Below are positions 1 to 6,953 of a stretch of 64,000 bases of DNA, in pieces. The notes beneath the pieces are model-generated. The model saw nothing but the letters and a program-made list of their open reading frames with translations, had not been told where the DNA came from and did no database searches. The stretch is from Butyricicoccus pullicaecorum DSM 23266. Its GTDB lineage: Bacteria; Bacillota; Clostridia; Oscillospirales; Butyricicoccaceae. Location: NCBI RefSeq assembly GCF_900167005.1, contig NZ_FUXW01000002.1, positions 1 to 64,000 on the forward strand, read 5' to 3'. Both the position numbers and the translations under genes were made by a program. Position 1 is the first letter of the stretch. Each line of letters opens with the position of its first letter.

Positions 1-70
1 AACGTCCAGCTCCGCAAGGCCCACCAAATAAATATCTGAACCAGACCGATGACGTAAACGCATCGAACAT

Positions 71-146
71 AGGGGTATAGCTCAGCTGGTAGAGCAGCGG
101 TCTCCAAAACCGCGTGCCGTGGGTTCGATCCCTACTGCCCCTGCCA
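71..146 (+). tRNA. tRNA-Trp (anticodon CCA)
   Basis: A full cloverleaf can be drawn. The acceptor AGGGGTA pairs with TGCCCCT, the anticodon loop CTCCAAA carries CCA, the T-loop is TTCGATC, and discriminator G is followed by an encoded CCA. The CCA anticodon reads UGG. This is the tRNA that the tryptophan T-box at 46536-46836 should sense, and its discriminator G matters for that pairing. Confidence 0.97.
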
Positions 147-150
147 AAAT

Positions 151-227
151 GGCCCGGTAGCTCAGTTGGTTAGAGCGCTAGCCTGTCACGCTAGAGGTCG
201 TGGGTTCGAGCCCCATCCGGGTCGCCA
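151..227 (+). tRNA. tRNA-Asp (anticodon GTC)
   Basis: The acceptor GGCCCGG pairs with CCGGGTC through one G-T pair. The anticodon loop CTGTCAC carries GTC, the T-loop is TTCGAGC, and discriminator G and CCA are encoded. It lies 4 nt after tRNA-Trp, so the two are almost certainly processed from one transcript. Confidence 0.97.
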
Positions 228-254
228 TTCTTTCTTTGGTGACAAACTGAATAT

Positions 255-330
255 GCTGTTGTAGCTCAGCAGGCAGAGCACTTCCTTGGTAAGGAAGAGG
301 TCGACAGTTCGAATCTGTTCAACAGCTCCA
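255..330 (+). tRNA. tRNA-Thr (anticodon GGT)
   Basis: The acceptor GCTGTTG pairs with CAACAGC. The anticodon stem-loop TTCCTTGGTAAGGAA carries GGT, the T-loop is TTCGAAT, the discriminator is T, and CCA is encoded. It is the last member of the Trp-Asp-Thr cluster and is followed directly by an intrinsic terminator. Confidence 0.97.
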
Positions 331-331
331 C

Positions 332-366
332 AAGAGAAGCTCATAATGGGCTTCTCTTATTTTTTT
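332..366 (+). terminator. Intrinsic terminator of the tRNA cluster
   Basis: The stem AAGAGAAGC / GCTTCTCTT with a short loop is followed by an interrupted T run (TATTTTTTT). It starts 2 nt after the CCA of tRNA-Thr. Confidence 0.85.
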
Positions 367-413
367 ACTATAACCAATCCGACGCAAGACACCATAGAAA
401 GGAACGGTTTATT

Positions 414-905
414 TTGGTAGGCAAAACACATTTGTGTGCAGGAGTATGCGCTGGCACAGCGTTTGCATTGTGGGCTGATTTGCCATTGGCACAGGCTGGA
501 ATTGCTGCTGCAGCCGGCCTGATCGGCGGTGTGATTCCTGATCTTGACCACAGAAAAAGTAAGGTTACGCAGAAAACCGGGTTATTTGGTTTTTTTTCCA
601 GCCATTTATTAAAGCACCGCGGTATTTTACATACTCCTATTATCTATATCATATTATCTGCAATATTAACACTGTCTTTTGAGGACAGCCCCATGATTCA
701 TGCGGCAATCTTTGGCGCGTTCGTGGGTGAATTGTCGCATTTGTTTTTGGATATGCTCAACCCGAGTGGCATTCCGCTGCTCTGGCCGATGACACGCAAG
801 CGAATCTCGCTGCTGCCCATTCAGACCGGTGGCAAAATGGATCGTGCGATTGGCGTTCTGGCTTTATGCCTTGCCGCATGGTTTACTGTTCAGATCCTCT
901 TTTAA
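414..905 (+). CDS. YdjM/DUF457-family membrane-bound metal-dependent hydrolase-like protein
   Basis: This 163-aa integral membrane protein has the pattern of the YdjM (LexA-regulated inner-membrane hydrolase-like) family. An early GKTHLCAG histidine is followed by a PDLDH acidic/histidine motif near residue 45, HRGILHTP near residue 72, and an LDMLNPSGIPLLWP segment. The spaced His and Asp residues, set between hydrophobic helices, are the presumed metal ligands. The family's physiological substrate is not established. The start is a TTG codon at 414, 10-12 nt after a GAAAGGA ribosome-binding site; no ATG fits as well. It is monocistronic, downstream of the tRNA terminator. Confidence 0.8.
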   Translation: MVGKTHLCAGVCAGTAFALWADLPLAQAGIAAAAGLIGGVIPDLDHRKSKVTQKTGLFGFFSSHLLKHRGILHTPIIYIILSAILTLSFEDSPMIHAAIFGAFVGELSHLFLDMLNPSGIPLLWPMTRKRISLLPIQTGGKMDRAIGVLALCLAAWFTVQILF

Positions 906-916
906 TGTCTCCAAAC

Positions 917-945
917 AAAAAAGCCGCCCGTATAGAACAGGCGGC
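917..945 (-). terminator. Intrinsic terminator reading leftward
   Basis: On the minus strand the stem GCCGCC...GGCGGC with an 11-nt loop is followed by six T. No recognised minus-strand gene lies upstream, so the terminator itself is evidence for a short leftward transcript from about 1147, probably the small gene at 998-1126. Confidence 0.7.
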
Positions 946-997
946 AAATGATCAGATGGGAAAAGTGCGGAAGGGGGAGAAACCGCACAGTCCCGTA

Positions 998-1126
998 TCA
1001 GTGGTGAGCAGAGGGAACAAAAACGAGTCCGATGCGCTCCAGGATACTCTGGGGCAGAACGGAAAGTGTGTGAATGAAGCGGGTACCCTGACCGCGCTCT
1101 GCAAAAAATCTATACAAACGATACAT
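998..1126 (-). CDS. Small unannotated protein of 42 aa (hypothetical)
   Basis: Reading leftward, an ATG follows a strong GAAAGGAGAG ribosome-binding site by about 10 nt. It opens a 42-codon frame starting MYRLYRFFAERGQGTRF and ending SAHH. An extended -10 box (TGG-TATAAT) lies 28 nt before the ATG, and a terminator with a T run lies about 50 nt after the stop. Promoter, ribosome-binding site, frame and terminator therefore form a complete transcription unit in an otherwise empty interval. The peptide is basic at its N-terminus with a moderately hydrophobic middle and has no family I recognise. A longer overlapping frame in another register has no ribosome-binding site and was not preferred. 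The transcript could also act as an RNA. Confidence 0.45.
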   Translation of the reverse strand: MYRLYRFFAERGQGTRFIHTLSVLPQSILERIGLVFVPSAHH

Positions 1127-1153
1127 GAGAAATTCTCTCCTTTCGATGGTCTT

Positions 1154-1162
1154 ATTATACCA
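1154..1162 (-). promoter_or_regulatory. Extended -10 promoter of the 42-aa gene
   Basis: The minus strand reads TGG-TATAAT, a consensus extended -10 element. No good -35 hexamer sits 17 nt upstream, which is usual for extended -10 promoters. Start of transcription is expected near 1147. Confidence 0.5.
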
Positions 1163-1316
1163 ACATCTTGCCAAGGAGATATCACGGAATCATGGACAGA
1201 CCATGAACGATTTGTAAACATTGGATTGGGTGTATCGCTTGACAAAGGGCGAAAGAACGCATAAAATGGTGCAATAAGAGCAAGAACGTATCAATATGTC
1301 GAAAGGAGACGAAACC

Positions 1317-1496
1317 TTGTTTATTTTAACCTGCGCCTGCGGAAATGAACTGTATTGTTCCAACGAAGAATCCCGCACGGCTTGGCAATGTGAAATGTGC
1401 GGGCAATGGTACGATATGTTTGGCTATCCGACCAGTCAGCCGGCTGGCGAAATCGTGCCCGAGGGTGTGACCTGCATGACACAGGAAGACTTTTAA
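1317..1496 (+). CDS. Small zinc-ribbon protein (hypothetical, 59 aa)
   Basis: This tiny cytosolic protein has two cysteine pairs typical of a zinc ribbon: TCACGNE near the N-terminus and CEMCGQWYD about 20 residues later. The TTG at 1317 is the best start because GAAAGGAG lies 8 nt upstream. The in-frame ATG at 1296 lies before that ribosome-binding site and would leave no site of its own. It precedes the DegV-family gene by 42 nt and may be co-transcribed with it. Its function is unknown; the fold could bind zinc for structure or nucleic-acid contact. Confidence 0.7.
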   Translation: MFILTCACGNELYCSNEESRTAWQCEMCGQWYDMFGYPTSQPAGEIVPEGVTCMTQEDF

Positions 1497-1538
1497 GCCG
1501 ATGACCGGCACAAAAGATCATAAACATGGGAGATTGAG

Positions 1539-2411
1539 ATGAATCCACAAAAAATTGCACTTTTGACCGATTCCTGCGCAGATATCCCTGCCGAGCTGTG
1601 TCGACAGTATGATATCTTTGTCCTGCCGCTGCGATTGCTGTTTTCTGACGGTGAATACCTGGACGGGCAGACCATTACGGCAGATGAAGTCTACGAGCGG
1701 CTGCCGCACGAGATCCCCACGACATCGCTGCCGGCCGGACAGTCGGTCGAGCAGATTTTTGACCAGATGATCGCAGCAGGCTATGAGAAGGTGCTCGCCG
1801 TCCACCTTTCTGCGGGATTGAGCGGTACCTATAATTTGGTTCGCCTGATGGGTGAGGACTGCGAAGCGCTTGAGGTGCGCGCGTTCGACTCGGTCAGCGG
1901 TTCGCTGGGCATCGGCTTAACCCTGATTCAGGCTGCCCGCATGATCGAACAGGGCTGCACTTGGGAACAGCTTTTGCAGGCGGTACCCCAGATGCTTGCC
2001 GGTACCAAGGTCTTTTTCTGCGTTGACACCCTGGAATACTTGCAGAAGGGTGGACGAATCGGAAAGATCACAGCGGTTGCGGGTTCCTTGCTGCAAATTA
2101 AACCTATTATCACATTTGCACCGACCGGTGAACTCATCAACGTCGCAAAAGGCCGTGGCCGCAAGGCTGCGCTGGATAAACTCATGGCGCTGTTCCGCGA
2201 GTCCTGCCCCAAAGATGGGGACTTTTTGGCAGCGGTTGTGGATGGCGGCATCCCGGAAGAAGGGGATGCGTTGCGTGATCAGCTCATGCCGACCCTGCCG
2301 GACGGTACTGAGGTCATCCGTGGTCAAATTGACTGCACCCTCGGCACTTATGTCGGCCCGCATCTGCTTGGTGCAGGTTTTCAGGTCATTCCTGACTGGC
2401 GAGTACTGTAA
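1539..2411 (+). CDS. DegV family fatty-acid-binding protein
   Basis: At 290 aa it has the usual DegV length. The N-terminal motif TDSCADIP matches the family signature near residues 10-17. A SAGLSGTYN segment around residue 92 and KGGRIGK around residue 168 match the lipid-contacting loops of this fold. Family members bind a single long-chain fatty acid, and in several Firmicutes they act as FakB-type partners of the fatty-acid kinase FakA. No fakA lies in this window, so the partner is inferred only. The ATG at 1539 has a GGGAGATTGAG site upstream. Confidence 0.9.
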   Translation: MNPQKIALLTDSCADIPAELCRQYDIFVLPLRLLFSDGEYLDGQTITADEVYERLPHEIPTTSLPAGQSVEQIFDQMIAAGYEKVLAVHLSAGLSGTYNLVRLMGEDCEALEVRAFDSVSGSLGIGLTLIQAARMIEQGCTWEQLLQAVPQMLAGTKVFFCVDTLEYLQKGGRIGKITAVAGSLLQIKPIITFAPTGELINVAKGRGRKAALDKLMALFRESCPKDGDFLAAVVDGGIPEEGDALRDQLMPTLPDGTEVIRGQIDCTLGTYVGPHLLGAGFQVIPDWRVL

Positions 2412-2472
2412 CATGTTTGGGAAAACTCGGCTATTTTTTAACGGTTCTGTTACCTGATTTTTGCTGAGCTTG

Positions 2473-2481
2473 TGGTATAAT
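2473..2481 (+). promoter_or_regulatory. Extended -10 promoter of the polysaccharide deacetylase gene
   Basis: TGG-TATAAT is an exact extended -10 element, 45 nt before the start codon. A -35 box is not obvious. Confidence 0.55.
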
Positions 2482-2526
2482 GGAATACGTACAGCAACAT
2501 AGATTATATAGAAGGAGACACTGTAT

Positions 2527-4185
2527 ATGAAATGGAAAACAGGTGCGGCCTTGATGGTCGTGGTGCTGTTGATTGCCATGATCCCGGCAGCAGTCAGCGC
2601 ACTGAAGACAGGCGGTCTGCCCTCGTTTGCACCAAAGCCGGACAGTCACCAGCTGGTATTGCAGATTGATAACAGCGCGGCACTGAAAGACGGCGAGGTT
2701 GTAAATCTGGACGACGGCAAGGGCAATGCAATTACCCCGTATATTGATGAGAGCGGCAACATGCTGGTGCCGATCCGTCCGCTGGTAGAAGGTCTGGGCG
2801 GTTCGCTGGTCTTTGAAGACGAGACCTTCAAGATCACGATGGGATCTAAGACCGTAGAACTCGGTCAGGATGCGTACAGCATCGAGGGCGTAGACGGCGA
2901 AAGTCATACGCTCCCGGTAAAGCCCACCCGCAATGGCAACTCGTTCTACGTTCCCGGACGTGCGGTGACCGAAGCACTGGGCGGCCAGATCGCTTATTAT
3001 CCTCCGGCCGAGGGCGGCTATGTCATCTGCGCAATCGGTGACGTAGCAGAGGGCGATATGGATGCACTCAAGGCAACGGCACAGGAAAAGCTGGGCTATT
3101 CGGTACAGCAGTACCTCAAGGACTGCCTCGCAGTTCGTGATGGTTCGAGCTCTGTCATGTTGAACGGCGATACCGTACAGCTCGAGAGCAATGACAAGGT
3201 CAAGAAGGAAGAAGACGGCCTGTACTTCCCGGCAGAGTCGCTGTCCGAGATTTCCAGCGGTAGCCTGAAGTATGCAGACGGTGCAGTTACCAAGGACGGC
3301 AGCCGTCTGGATCTGGCAGTCAAGACCATTGATGATACCCCGTACGTTAAGATGAGTGATCTTGCAAGCGCACTGGGCAAGAATTACTGCGAACCGGCTG
3401 ACGGTATGGCAGTACTGACCGGCTATGTACTGGATGGCCACAAGATGCAGATGGATGCCATCGCGGCACAGGCTTCCGGCCTGCCCAGCCTTGGCAATAT
3501 TCCTCAGGCGGATGCGTATATCGCGCTGACCTTTGACGATGGCCCGACCGGCGGTTCGAGCGGTCTGACGGTCAAGCTGCTGGACGCACTCAAGGAGCAC
3601 AACGCGCATGCAACCTTCTTTATGTGCGGCTACCGCATCAAGGACTTCCATACTCACATGGATCGTTACTTGGGTGAAGGCCATGAGGTTGGCAACCACA
3701 CCATGAACCACCCGATGAAGACGCTCAAGGGACAGAGCAGCTCGTTTGTACACGAGGAAGTAGACTCCAACACCGATCTGATCGAGTCGTACGTTGGACA
3801 GAAGCCCACGGTGATGCGTCCGGTCGGCGGTGCTTATGACGATAACGTCAAGGAGTGCATGAAGGAAAGCGGACTGCCCATCATCAACTGGAGCCTGGAT
3901 ACGCTGGACTGGAAGAATCGTGATGCAGACATTATTTACCAGAAGATCGTAGACAACGCACAGGATGGCGATATCGTACTGATGCACGACCTGCGTCAGT
4001 GCACCGTAGATGGTGTCAGCCGTGCGATGGATACCCTGGCAGATCGCGGTTTCGCATTCGTGACCGTCTCCGAACTGGCGGCGATCAAGGGCGTGACCAT
4101 GGAACCGGGCGAAGTTTACACCGACTTCCGCGATGAGACCGTTGCAAAGCTCAAGGGCACAAGCACTACTTCGGAAGAAGCATAA
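2527..4185 (+). CDS. Exported polysaccharide deacetylase with copper-amine-oxidase-like stalk domain
   Basis: This 552-aa secreted enzyme probably removes acetyl groups from peptidoglycan or another cell-wall glycan. Residues 1-27 form a signal peptide (short basic start, hydrophobic core). Residues about 50-170 resemble the copper-amine-oxidase N-terminal stalk domain common on Clostridia surface proteins (VPIRPLVEGLGG). The NodB catalytic domain covers about 330-530. It carries TFDDGP (metal-binding Asp), GHEVGNHTMNHP (two metal His), RPVGGAYDD, LDTLDWKN and IVLMHD, so all five NodB motifs are present and the enzyme should be active. It is monocistronic, with its own promoter and a terminator right after. 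Confidence 0.93.
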   Translation: MKWKTGAALMVVVLLIAMIPAAVSALKTGGLPSFAPKPDSHQLVLQIDNSAALKDGEVVNLDDGKGNAITPYIDESGNMLVPIRPLVEGLGGSLVFEDETFKITMGSKTVELGQDAYSIEGVDGESHTLPVKPTRNGNSFYVPGRAVTEALGGQIAYYPPAEGGYVICAIGDVAEGDMDALKATAQEKLGYSVQQYLKDCLAVRDGSSSVMLNGDTVQLESNDKVKKEEDGLYFPAESLSEISSGSLKYADGAVTKDGSRLDLAVKTIDDTPYVKMSDLASALGKNYCEPADGMAVLTGYVLDGHKMQMDAIAAQASGLPSLGNIPQADAYIALTFDDGPTGGSSGLTVKLLDALKEHNAHATFFMCGYRIKDFHTHMDRYLGEGHEVGNHTMNHPMKTLKGQSSSFVHEEVDSNTDLIESYVGQKPTVMRPVGGAYDDNVKECMKESGLPIINWSLDTLDWKNRDADIIYQKIVDNAQDGDIVLMHDLRQCTVDGVSRAMDTLADRGFAFVTVSELAAIKGVTMEPGEVYTDFRDETVAKLKGTSTTSEEA

Positions 4186-4193
4186 AGACAGGG

Positions 4194-4222
4194 AAAGCCA
4201 CGGCTGATGCCGTGGCTTTTTT
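4194..4222 (+). terminator. Intrinsic terminator after the deacetylase gene
   Basis: The stem AAAGCCACGGC / GCCGTGGCTTT with a TGAT loop runs into six T, immediately after the stop codon at 4185. Confidence 0.9.
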
Positions 4223-4311
4223 GTCGCTCATCAAGTGGTAAAAATCGTTTGCATGCGCACTTTATCCGGAAGCGGGCAGCTGTGGAGAGAAAATTTTGGA
4301 AACACTCACAA

Positions 4312-4341
4312 TTACGAGCGGGACTTTGAATTTGTTATAAT
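4312..4341 (+). promoter_or_regulatory. Promoter of the DUF2798 gene
   Basis: A -35-like TTACGA and an exact -10 TATAAT are separated by 18 nt. The -10 lies about 90 nt before the ATG at 4433, giving a leader of roughly 85 nt in which I see no clear regulatory structure. Confidence 0.5.
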
Positions 4342-4432
4342 AATCCCTGCACGAAGAAGGGCAGTATTACTCGGTACTGCGTTCATCGGCCTGATCTTGT
4401 ATTTTTTTAATAGAAAAAGGAGAAATATAACA

Positions 4433-4915
4433 ATGCCTCAAAACAAGCGGGAAAGTCTGGTCTACTCGGTCATCATGTGCTTTTGTATGGTGCTGTGGAT
4501 GAGTATTTACAATGTTGCACTCCAGCACGGCGGCCTGTCGCTGGAAGTTGTCCAGCAGGCATGGCTGGGATTCCCCATCGCCTACATTTTTGCCTTCTGC
4601 TGTGACTGGTTCTTTGTCTCCAAGCTGGCAAAGGGCGTCGCATTCGGCTTCCTGCTTCGTCCGGACAGCAGCGTACGCCGTAAGGTCATCACCATTTCTT
4701 CCTGCATGGTGGTTCCCATGGTGCTCATTATGTCGCTGTACGGTGCAGGTGAGGGCTGCTTCCATACCGGTATGTGGTCGGGCATCTTGATGCAGTGGCT
4801 GCACAACATTCCCTTTAACTTCATCATGGCGCTGCCGTTCCAGCTCATCATCGCTGGCCCGCTGGTTCGCTTTGTATTCCGCAAGGCGTTCCCGGTCGGC
4901 ACCATTGCGGCATAA
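4433..4915 (+). CDS. DUF2798-type four-helix membrane protein
   Basis: This 160-aa integral membrane protein has four predicted helices, at about 10-30, 45-65, 85-108 and 120-145. The motif WMSIYN in helix 1 is characteristic of DUF2798 proteins, whose function is unknown. The frame is open upstream to 4235, but the ATG at 4433 is chosen because an AAGGAGAAATA site precedes it and the upstream codons overlap the promoter. It is monocistronic and shares a bidirectional terminator with the convergent pseudouridine synthase gene. Confidence 0.75.
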   Translation: MPQNKRESLVYSVIMCFCMVLWMSIYNVALQHGGLSLEVVQQAWLGFPIAYIFAFCCDWFFVSKLAKGVAFGFLLRPDSSVRRKVITISSCMVVPMVLIMSLYGAGEGCFHTGMWSGILMQWLHNIPFNFIMALPFQLIIAGPLVRFVFRKAFPVGTIAA

Positions 4916-4921
4916 AACAAA

Positions 4922-4948
4922 AGACGCGGTCCAAACCGCGTCTTTTTC
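4922..4948. terminator. Bidirectional terminator between convergent genes
   Basis: The stem GACGCGGT-CCAA-ACCGCGTC has T runs on the plus side and A runs on the other, so it can serve both the DUF2798 gene and the pseudouridine synthase gene. Confidence 0.85.
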
Positions 4949-4949
4949 A

Positions 4950-5924
4950 TTATCCGCCGATCTGGAAACCGGGGAAGTATTTTTTGACAAAAGGAACGTC
5001 GTGAACGGTAAAGGTCATGCCATCCAGATCGGACAGAATGCCGCTGTCGGTCTGGAAATTGAAGGTCAGCTTGTAGGAGTAGAGCAGCTGGCTGGTCTCT
5101 CCATAGGGCTTGTTTTTGGCATTGGTACCGTATTTTCCGTCACCCAGCAGCGGATGACCGATTGCCGCCATCTGCGCACGGATCTGGTGGGTACGGCCGG
5201 TCAGCAGGGTGCATTCAACCAGCGACAAGCCACCGCGGCTGGCCAGTACCTTATAAATGGTCTGCGCGGTCTTTGCACCCGGTGTCGGACGGGTGAATAC
5301 CTCGACCTGCCTTTTGGCCTCGTCCCGGCGCAGGAAATGGGTGATCTTACCCGAACGTACCTTGGGGGAGCCGTGTACCACGCACAGATAACGCTTTTGC
5401 AGCTCGTGATTTTTAATCTTGTCGTTCATAATGCGCAGCGCTTCGGCGTTCTTGGCCGCAATGACAATGCCGCCGGTGTTGCGGTCGATGCGGTTGCACA
5501 GTGCCGGGACAAAGGATGCCTCATCCTTGGGATTCCATTGACCGGACTGCGCCAGATGTGCCTGGATGTGCGCGATCAGGGTGTCGGTGTCGCCGCGCTC
5601 GTCGGCATGTACCACCATGCCCGGCTGCTTGTCCGCAAGCAGGATGTTGTCATCCTCATACAAAACATGCACCCGCGGCGCGGTGATTTTTTCATAAGCC
5701 GCCTGCTCACTGGGTCTTTCAAAAAACTCATCATTGATGTATAATTGTAAGAGATCACCCTCGCACAGCTTGTACGCGGGCTCGGTTCGCTTGCCGTTGA
5801 CCTTGATGCGCTTGAGACGCACATACTTGTGCATCAAGCCGCCGGGCAGGGCGGGAACCGCTTTCTCCAGAAATTTGTTCAGCCGCTGACCGCTGTCGTT
5901 TTTTTGAATGTGAAATTCTCTCAA
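4950..5924 (-). CDS. RluA-family pseudouridine synthase (RluC/RluD-like)
   Basis: This 324-aa enzyme isomerises uridine to pseudouridine in rRNA. Residues 12-60 form an S4 RNA-binding domain (RLNKFLEKA...KRIKVNGKR). The catalytic domain follows: DKQPGMVVH near 105, then CNRIDRNTGG near 145 with the catalytic Asp in the RIDR motif, and GRTHQIRAQM near 240. In most paralogues the motif reads HRLDR, so NRIDR is a small variant. The start is TTG at 5924, 7 nt after GGAGG; no ATG is nearby. The order S4 then synthase fits RluC/RluD, but the exact rRNA target cannot be read from sequence. Confidence 0.93.
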   Translation of the reverse strand: MREFHIQKNDSGQRLNKFLEKAVPALPGGLMHKYVRLKRIKVNGKRTEPAYKLCEGDLLQLYINDEFFERPSEQAAYEKITAPRVHVLYEDDNILLADKQPGMVVHADERGDTDTLIAHIQAHLAQSGQWNPKDEASFVPALCNRIDRNTGGIVIAAKNAEALRIMNDKIKNHELQKRYLCVVHGSPKVRSGKITHFLRRDEAKRQVEVFTRPTPGAKTAQTIYKVLASRGGLSLVECTLLTGRTHQIRAQMAAIGHPLLGDGKYGTNAKNKPYGETSQLLYSYKLTFNFQTDSGILSDLDGMTFTVHDVPFVKKYFPGFQIGG

Positions 5925-6020
5925 AAGAGCGCCTCCTGTCGTATGCCGTAGTCTCTCGTCGTATCAATAGTATAAGCGATTGCGCGGCAAAAGAAAATAT
6001 GTTTTTTTGTGATATTGCGG

Positions 6021-6050
6021 TTGACAAACGGGAAATGATTATAGTATACT
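6021..6050 (+). promoter_or_regulatory. Promoter of the yceD-rpmF operon
   Basis: Consensus -35 TTGACA and -10 TATACT are separated by 18 nt. Transcription should start near 6057, about 20 nt before the ATG at 6076. Confidence 0.8.
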
Positions 6051-6075
6051 GTTATATGTACCATGTGAGGTAGAC

Positions 6076-6585
6076 ATGAAGATTGATTTGAGAAAACTGG
6101 CACATAGCGATACGCTTCCGTTCTCCGGCACCATTGACCTGTCCGGGGAAGAGCTCTATGGCGCCAAGCCCTTTCAAAGCCCGGTCGTTTTTTCCGGCGA
6201 AGTCACCAGCCATCTGGACGCGCTCCGCTTGACCGGCGAAGTCAAGACAACGTATCATACCTGCTGCGCCAGATGCTTAAAGCCTCTGGAAATCCCGCTC
6301 TCGGCCGAAGTCGACGTGGTCCTCTCACGAAATCCGTCCGCTGAGGAAGAAGACGATGTATTTATCGTCGAGGGCACCGAGTTTGAGGTCGAGGATGTTC
6401 TCGTCCCCGCGCTCATTCTGCAGGTTGACATGATCTATCTGTGCAGGGAAGACTGCAAAGGACTTTGTCCCTCCTGCGGCTGTGATCTCAACGAGTCCGT
6501 GTGCTCTTGTGGGTCGAAGCAGGTCGATCCGCGTATGGCGGTATTGGCCAAGCTGCTTGAAGGCAATGAGGGCCGGCAGGACTGA
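6076..6585 (+). CDS. yceD: YceD/DUF177 large-ribosomal-subunit accumulation protein
   Basis: This 169-aa protein of the DUF177 family is linked in E. coli and plants to 23S rRNA accumulation. It has CCARCLKPL near residue 60 and a C-terminal cysteine cluster LCREDCKGLCPSCGCDL followed by CSCGSKQVDPRMAVL. The C-terminal pattern CxGLCPxCGxxLN is the family hallmark. It sits directly before rpmF (82 nt), the conserved arrangement in Bacteria, and both are driven by the promoter at 6021. Confidence 0.92.
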   Translation: MKIDLRKLAHSDTLPFSGTIDLSGEELYGAKPFQSPVVFSGEVTSHLDALRLTGEVKTTYHTCCARCLKPLEIPLSAEVDVVLSRNPSAEEEDDVFIVEGTEFEVEDVLVPALILQVDMIYLCREDCKGLCPSCGCDLNESVCSCGSKQVDPRMAVLAKLLEGNEGRQD

Positions 6586-6666
6586 CAGGCCGTATTCCGG
6601 AAACGGAAACGACGGCGTGGACTGGTTTGCAAAAAACTTAGAACATAAAGTAGGAGGTGTTACCAC

Positions 6667-6849
6667 ATGGCAGTACCTAAGAGAAAGACGTCTAAAGCAA
6701 GACGTGATAAGAGACGTAACTCCCACTGGAAGCTTTCGCTCCCGGGCATGACCAAGTGCCCGAAGTGCGGTGAGTTCAAGCTCTCCCACAGAATGTGCAA
6801 GGCTTGCGGCTACTACAATGGCCGTGAGGTCGTTAAGACCGAAGCGTAA
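6667..6849 (+). CDS. rpmF: 50S ribosomal protein bL32
   Basis: The 60-aa protein begins [18 protein letters not shown], the bL32 N-terminus. It carries a four-cysteine zinc ribbon (CPKCGEFK ... CKACGYYNG), so this is the zinc-binding version of L32 rather than the cysteine-free paralogue. A strong AGGAGGTG site lies 8 nt upstream. It is followed by its own terminator. Confidence 0.98.
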   Translation: MAVPKRKTSKARRDKRRNSHWKLSLPGMTKCPKCGEFKLSHRMCKACGYYNGREVVKTEA

Positions 6850-6867
6850 GCAAAAAAAGAGAAAAGT

Positions 6868-6898
6868 AGGGAAAGCGCAATGCTTTCTCTATTTTTTT
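6868..6898 (+). terminator. Intrinsic terminator after rpmF
   Basis: The stem TAGGGAAAGC / GCTTTCTCTA with a CAAT-type loop is followed by a run of seven T. Confidence 0.8.
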
Positions 6899-6953
6899 GC
6901 CAAGAGAGCCGGAACGGCACCGGCCTGACCAATCAAAAGGGAGGAAAAAGCAA

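Noticed and set aside
1-70. Possible 3' end of a tRNA or tmRNA (GCCCACCA, CAGCTCC)
   Set aside because: The sequence ends in CCA-like bases, but the expected T-loop TTCRANN is absent within the window and the 5' part is missing. I cannot support an RNA call.
952-1245. 97-codon minus-strand frame
   Set aside because: No ribosome-binding site, and it begins upstream of the promoter. The 42-codon frame in another register fits the signals better.
866-1264. 132-codon frame on the plus strand overlapping the YdjM-like gene end
   Set aside because: It starts inside the previous gene without a ribosome-binding site, has no recognisable motif, and crosses the leftward promoter and terminator.
2431-3987. 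518-codon frame opposite the polysaccharide deacetylase
   Set aside because: Antisense shadow caused by GC-rich third positions; the plus strand has every NodB motif.
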